Shown: positions 5,998-7,573 of the stretch, piece by piece
Position numbering within the stretch: the first letter of the stretch is position 1
How the letters are laid out: every line of letters begins with the position of its first letter
DNA from: UBA6065 sp036565605
Lineage (GTDB): Bacteria > Patescibacteriota > Minisyncoccia > Phycocordibacterales > UBA6065
Assembly (NCBI GenBank): GCA_036565605.1
Contig: DATCXV010000012.1
Location: 1 to 7,573 of the forward strand
Length of the DNA stretch: 7,573 nucleotides
Direction of reading: 5' to 3'
Position numbers and translations under genes: made by a program
The notes under the pieces: generated by a model
Databases searched by the model: none
Seen by the model: the letters and a program-made list of their open reading frames with translations, nothing else
What the model was told of the DNA's origin: nothing

Positions 5998-6102
5998 TTA
6001 ATCTCCACCTCTCTGGTCAGACTGATTGCTGCGAGATCTGCGAGCTGCCTGCGCCTTTTTAATGTTCCGGCGAGCGGCGTTTCGTTGTCTTGTGCTTGCC
6101 AT
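5998..6102 (-). CDS. 34-residue basic small protein
   Basis: The ATG at 6102 opens a 34-residue frame beginning MASTRQRNAARRNIKKAQAA, then RRSRSNQSDQRGGD and TAA. The N-terminal half resembles short Lys/Arg/Ala-rich proteins I recall from many bacteria (pattern MxxKRQRxAARxNIKKA), which have no known function. Here the C-terminal half is short and Ser/Gln-rich. The strong positive charge and predicted helix (residues 3-22) suggest binding to nucleic acid or ribosome, but that is only inference. It is too short for ORF cut-offs. Support comes from the family-like start, its exact ending at a strong terminator, and a clear upstream gap. No Shine-Dalgarno is visible (CAGAAAAAAATT precedes the ATG). 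It converges with the KGG gene. Confidence 0.7.
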   Translation of the reverse strand: MASTRQRNAARRNIKKAQAARRSRSNQSDQRGGD

Positions 6103-6128
6103 AATTTTTTTCTGTTAGAGATGTAAGA

Positions 6129-6169
6129 GATCGACGCATGTGCAGTGCATCATGCCGATCTATCGATAG
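6129..6169. other. Hairpin and palindrome upstream of the 34-residue gene
   Basis: GATCG (6129-6133) pairs with CGATC (6156-6160), and GCATG (6136-6140) pairs with CATGC (6151-6155), with a 2-base bulge and a 10-base loop. A perfect palindrome CTATCGATAG (6160-6169) follows. On the minus strand the hairpin would lie in the leader of the 34-residue gene if transcription starts near the weak -10 TACTAT (6167-6172). The rest of 6103-6229 shows no gene; TCACG and CGTGA after the reductase stop could pair, but without a convincing terminator. Confidence 0.35.
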
Positions 6170-6229
6170 TACGGAGCACTCCCGCTTGCTCTGTCACGAA
6201 AAAATATTTTGCGCTGCAGTTAAACGTGA

Positions 6230-6949
6230 CTAGTATCCCGAAAATTCTTCGGTCCTAAAGTCGTCAGCGCTTACACCCATGGATTCGACGATCTTTCTCA
6301 TGGCAGCCACCATCACCTGCGGACCAGCGGAATAGTAGACGGCATCAGTCTTGTCGGGCACATGCCGCTCGATCATCTCGCGCGTAATGTAGCCTCGTTC
6401 CCCTTCCCACGACATAACAGACTTTTCCATGTCGGTCATAGTCGGAATGAACACAAAATTCGGATTGCGCTTTCCCAACGCGGAAAGCTCGTCAAGAAAT
6501 GCAGCGTCTTCCGGACGGCGGTTCGAATAGAAAAGATATATCTTGTGCGGCAAATTCCGTCCGGTAGCATCCAAAACCATGCTTCTAAACGGCGTGATAC
6601 CAATACCGCCAACCAGCATGATGGCTGGCCGATTCTGCTTCTCGTGCAACGTAAAAGAGCCGAACGGTCCGGCAATCTCGACTTTTAAACCTGTCTCGGC
6701 GCCTTTAAGCGTACGCTTGAATGCTGTATCCCTCATACGGGTTGTGATCATAATCTCGGTGTCGGACGGCGCCGCAGTGATGGAAAAGGCGCGCGTATTC
6801 CCTTCTGCATCGGTCTCGGGCGGATTCACAAGTGTCAGATCTATCGTCTGTCCTGCTTTCCATGAAAAGCCTTCGGGCTTCTTGAAGCGAAAAAACATAG
6901 TACCTTCTGCTGCTGGTCCTTTGGAAACAAGTTCTGAAGAATAGTTCAT
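6230..6949 (-). CDS. Stand-alone FAD/NAD(P)-binding reductase (ferredoxin-NADP reductase superfamily)
   Basis: The 239-residue protein has the two-domain FNR layout. The FAD-binding barrel (about 1-100) carries RAFSITAAPS (53-62), the RxYS/T flavin motif with Phe for Tyr, and GPFGSF (94-99). The NAD(P)-binding domain starts with IMLVGGIGITPFRSM (110-124) and has the YSNRRPEDAAF stretch (141-151) and YYSAGPQVM (205-213), where the common Cys of the CGP motif is Ala. It ends in the family's terminal EEFSGY. Such proteins pass electrons between NAD(P)H and a partner such as ferredoxin or a haem or iron-sulphur protein. No 2Fe-2S domain is fused and no partner is visible here, so substrate and direction are open. 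The start at 6949 follows an extended -10 by 6 nt; the stop is TAG. It lies 22 bp after the DUF488 gene. Confidence 0.93.
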   Translation of the reverse strand: MNYSSELVSKGPAAEGTMFFRFKKPEGFSWKAGQTIDLTLVNPPETDAEGNTRAFSITAAPSDTEIMITTRMRDTAFKRTLKGAETGLKVEIAGPFGSFTLHEKQNRPAIMLVGGIGITPFRSMVLDATGRNLPHKIYLFYSNRRPEDAAFLDELSALGKRNPNFVFIPTMTDMEKSVMSWEGERGYITREMIERHVPDKTDAVYYSAGPQVMVAAMRKIVESMGVSADDFRTEEFSGY

Positions 6950-6955
6950 ACGACC

Positions 6956-6973
6956 ATTCTAACAAACCGGTTT
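6956..6973 (-). promoter_or_regulatory. Extended -10 and adjacent palindrome, promoter of the reductase gene
   Basis: TGTTAGAAT (6964-6956 on the minus strand) is an extended -10 with five of six consensus bases, followed by six bases (GGTCGT) and the ATG at 6949. This is a leaderless arrangement. A perfect 10-bp palindrome AAACCGGTTT (6964-6973) abuts it and overlaps the DUF488 stop codon, a possible operator. Confidence 0.55.
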
Positions 6974-7319
6974 ATCTTCTTTCTATATATGAACGCAAGA
7001 TGGGCACATGCGAGCGCTCTACATCTTTGACGGCGCTCACAAAGGTAACCGTGTCTGCAAGCGAAGCGCGCGCTTTTTCCACCGCTTCATGATTTTTTCG
7101 GAGTTCGGCGCGATAGCGTTTGGAAAACTCCGCAAAGCGTTTATCCGGATCCACATGGAACCACTTTCGTAGTTCATTCGATGGAGTTATCTCCTTGATC
7201 CACAGATCAATATGCGCTGACGCTTTGGAAACGCCGCGCGGCCAGAGTCGATCCACCAAGACACGCATACCGTCGGATGCGGAAGGCTTATCGTAAATGC
7301 GTTTGAATGAGATTGTCAT
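6972..7319 (-). CDS. DUF488 family protein (YeaO-like)
   Basis: The 115-residue length is typical for the YeaO branch of DUF488. Clear family motifs are KRIYDKPSASDGMRVLVDRL (6-25), WPRGVSKASAHIDLWIKEI (26-44), ELRKWFHVDP (49-58) and FAEFSKRYRAEL (62-73). The usual end motif of the type YxAKDxxxNHA reads VSAVKDVERSHVPIL here (94-108), so the KD and His remain but the Asn is Ser. The function is unknown; a soluble cytoplasmic location is inferred from the lack of signal or membrane segments. The ATG at 7319 is the only sensible start. A TATAAT at 7354-7349 on the minus strand gives a leader of about 22 nt. It is divergent from a DoxX-like gene and followed 22 bp later by the reductase. Confidence 0.93.
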   Translation of the reverse strand: MTISFKRIYDKPSASDGMRVLVDRLWPRGVSKASAHIDLWIKEITPSNELRKWFHVDPDKRFAEFSKRYRAELRKNHEAVEKARASLADTVTFVSAVKDVERSHVPILRSYIERR

Positions 7320-7345
7320 TATTGAGAACGTTTTATCGCTTTCTT

Positions 7346-7356
7346 CGTATTATACG
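7346..7356. promoter_or_regulatory. Symmetric shared -10 of divergent DUF488 and DoxX-like genes
   Basis: CGTATTATACG is a perfect inverted repeat about a central T. On the minus strand it contains TATAAT (7354-7349) for the DUF488 gene. On the plus strand it contains TATTAT (7348-7353), which ends 4 bp before the ATG of the DoxX-like gene at 7358. The two -10 elements share five bases, so RNA polymerase could serve only one direction at a time. Confidence 0.5.
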
Positions 7357-7357
7357 T

Positions 7358-7573
7358 ATGACTTTTGACCAAAAAGAAACGCTGTATATACGGTCCGCTT
7401 ATCTTATCTTGTATATCGGCTTTATCGCTTTGCCCATTATCGCTGGCCTGGACAAATTCGGCGAATTTTTAACTGATTGGTCCCAATATCTGGCTCCGGT
7501 GTTCCCTCGCCTACTTTCTATGACATCCGAAACATTTATGCGCGTAGGCGGTGTGATTGAAGTGGCTGTCGGA
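7358..7573 (+). CDS. DoxX-like small integral membrane protein, C-terminus cut by window edge
   Basis: The frame is open from the ATG at 7358 to the right edge (72 codons). It begins MTFDQKETLYIRSAYLILYI with a membrane helix at about 12-29. Then comes AGLDKFGEFLTDWSQYLAPV (29-48), an amphipathic stretch, then MRVGGVIEVAVG at the edge, the start of a second helix. The pattern GLDKFxxxLTDWxQYLAP followed by GxIEVxVG matches small four-helix membrane proteins I associate with the DoxX-like superfamily. The role is unknown; some relatives are redox- or respiration-linked. There is no Shine-Dalgarno before the start. It is divergent from the DUF488 gene. Confidence 0.85.
   Translation, partial: MTFDQKETLYIRSAYLILYIGFIALPIIAGLDKFGEFLTDWSQYLAPVFPRLLSMTSETFMRVGGVIEVAVG

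Noticed and set aside
6543..6944. 133-codon plus-strand frame across the reductase gene
   Set aside because: Antisense shadow of an intact FNR-type enzyme with all motifs present on the minus strand.

Overview
The window looks like part of a chromosome of a small-genome bacterium, most likely a Patescibacteria/CPR member (Parcubacteria-like). This is an inference from the protein types: short anchored envelope proteins, a peptidoglycan-binding plus IPT/TIG protein, a DUF2914 membrane protein and a single-repeat KGG protein. The near absence of Shine-Dalgarno sequences points the same way. Base composition is close to balanced throughout. I see no mobile element, CRISPR array, tRNA or rRNA.

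Layout from left to right. Positions 1-629 (minus) hold the N-terminal part of a SIMPL/DUF541 protein that runs off the left edge. It lies 18 bp downstream of folD (minus), the only clear metabolic enzyme of one-carbon metabolism here. Positions 1506-1860 hold no intact gene I trust. They contain what reads as a decayed minus-strand small gene and a hairpin terminator. Next come a VTT/DedA-like membrane protein (1861-2415, minus), a near-perfect 15-bp-stem terminator (2451-2484) and an anchored extracytoplasmic protein of unknown function (2497-3144, minus). Positions 3193-5673 (minus) form an envelope cluster: a secreted peptidoglycan-binding/IPT protein, an anchored peptidoglycan-binding protein, and a DUF2914 membrane protein that overlaps it.

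The orientation switches at 5674-5797, a divergent regulatory region with two 10-bp palindromes. It leads to a 41-residue KGG stress-type protein (5798-5923, plus). This faces a 34-residue basic protein (5998-6102, minus) across a shared terminator. Further right are a stand-alone FAD/NAD(P) reductase (6230-6949, minus) and a DUF488 protein (6972-7319, minus). A DoxX-like membrane protein runs off the right edge (7358-7573, plus), divergent from DUF488 over a symmetric promoter.

The most striking signal is promoter placement. Several genes (2415, 4699, 5673, 6949, and folD with 8 instead of 6 nt) have a -10 element, usually extended (TGn), ending just before the ATG. Transcription should therefore start at or within a base or two of the start codon, giving leaderless mRNAs. 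I did not find a convincing new defence or biosynthetic system; the other observations are regulatory and gene-decay signals.
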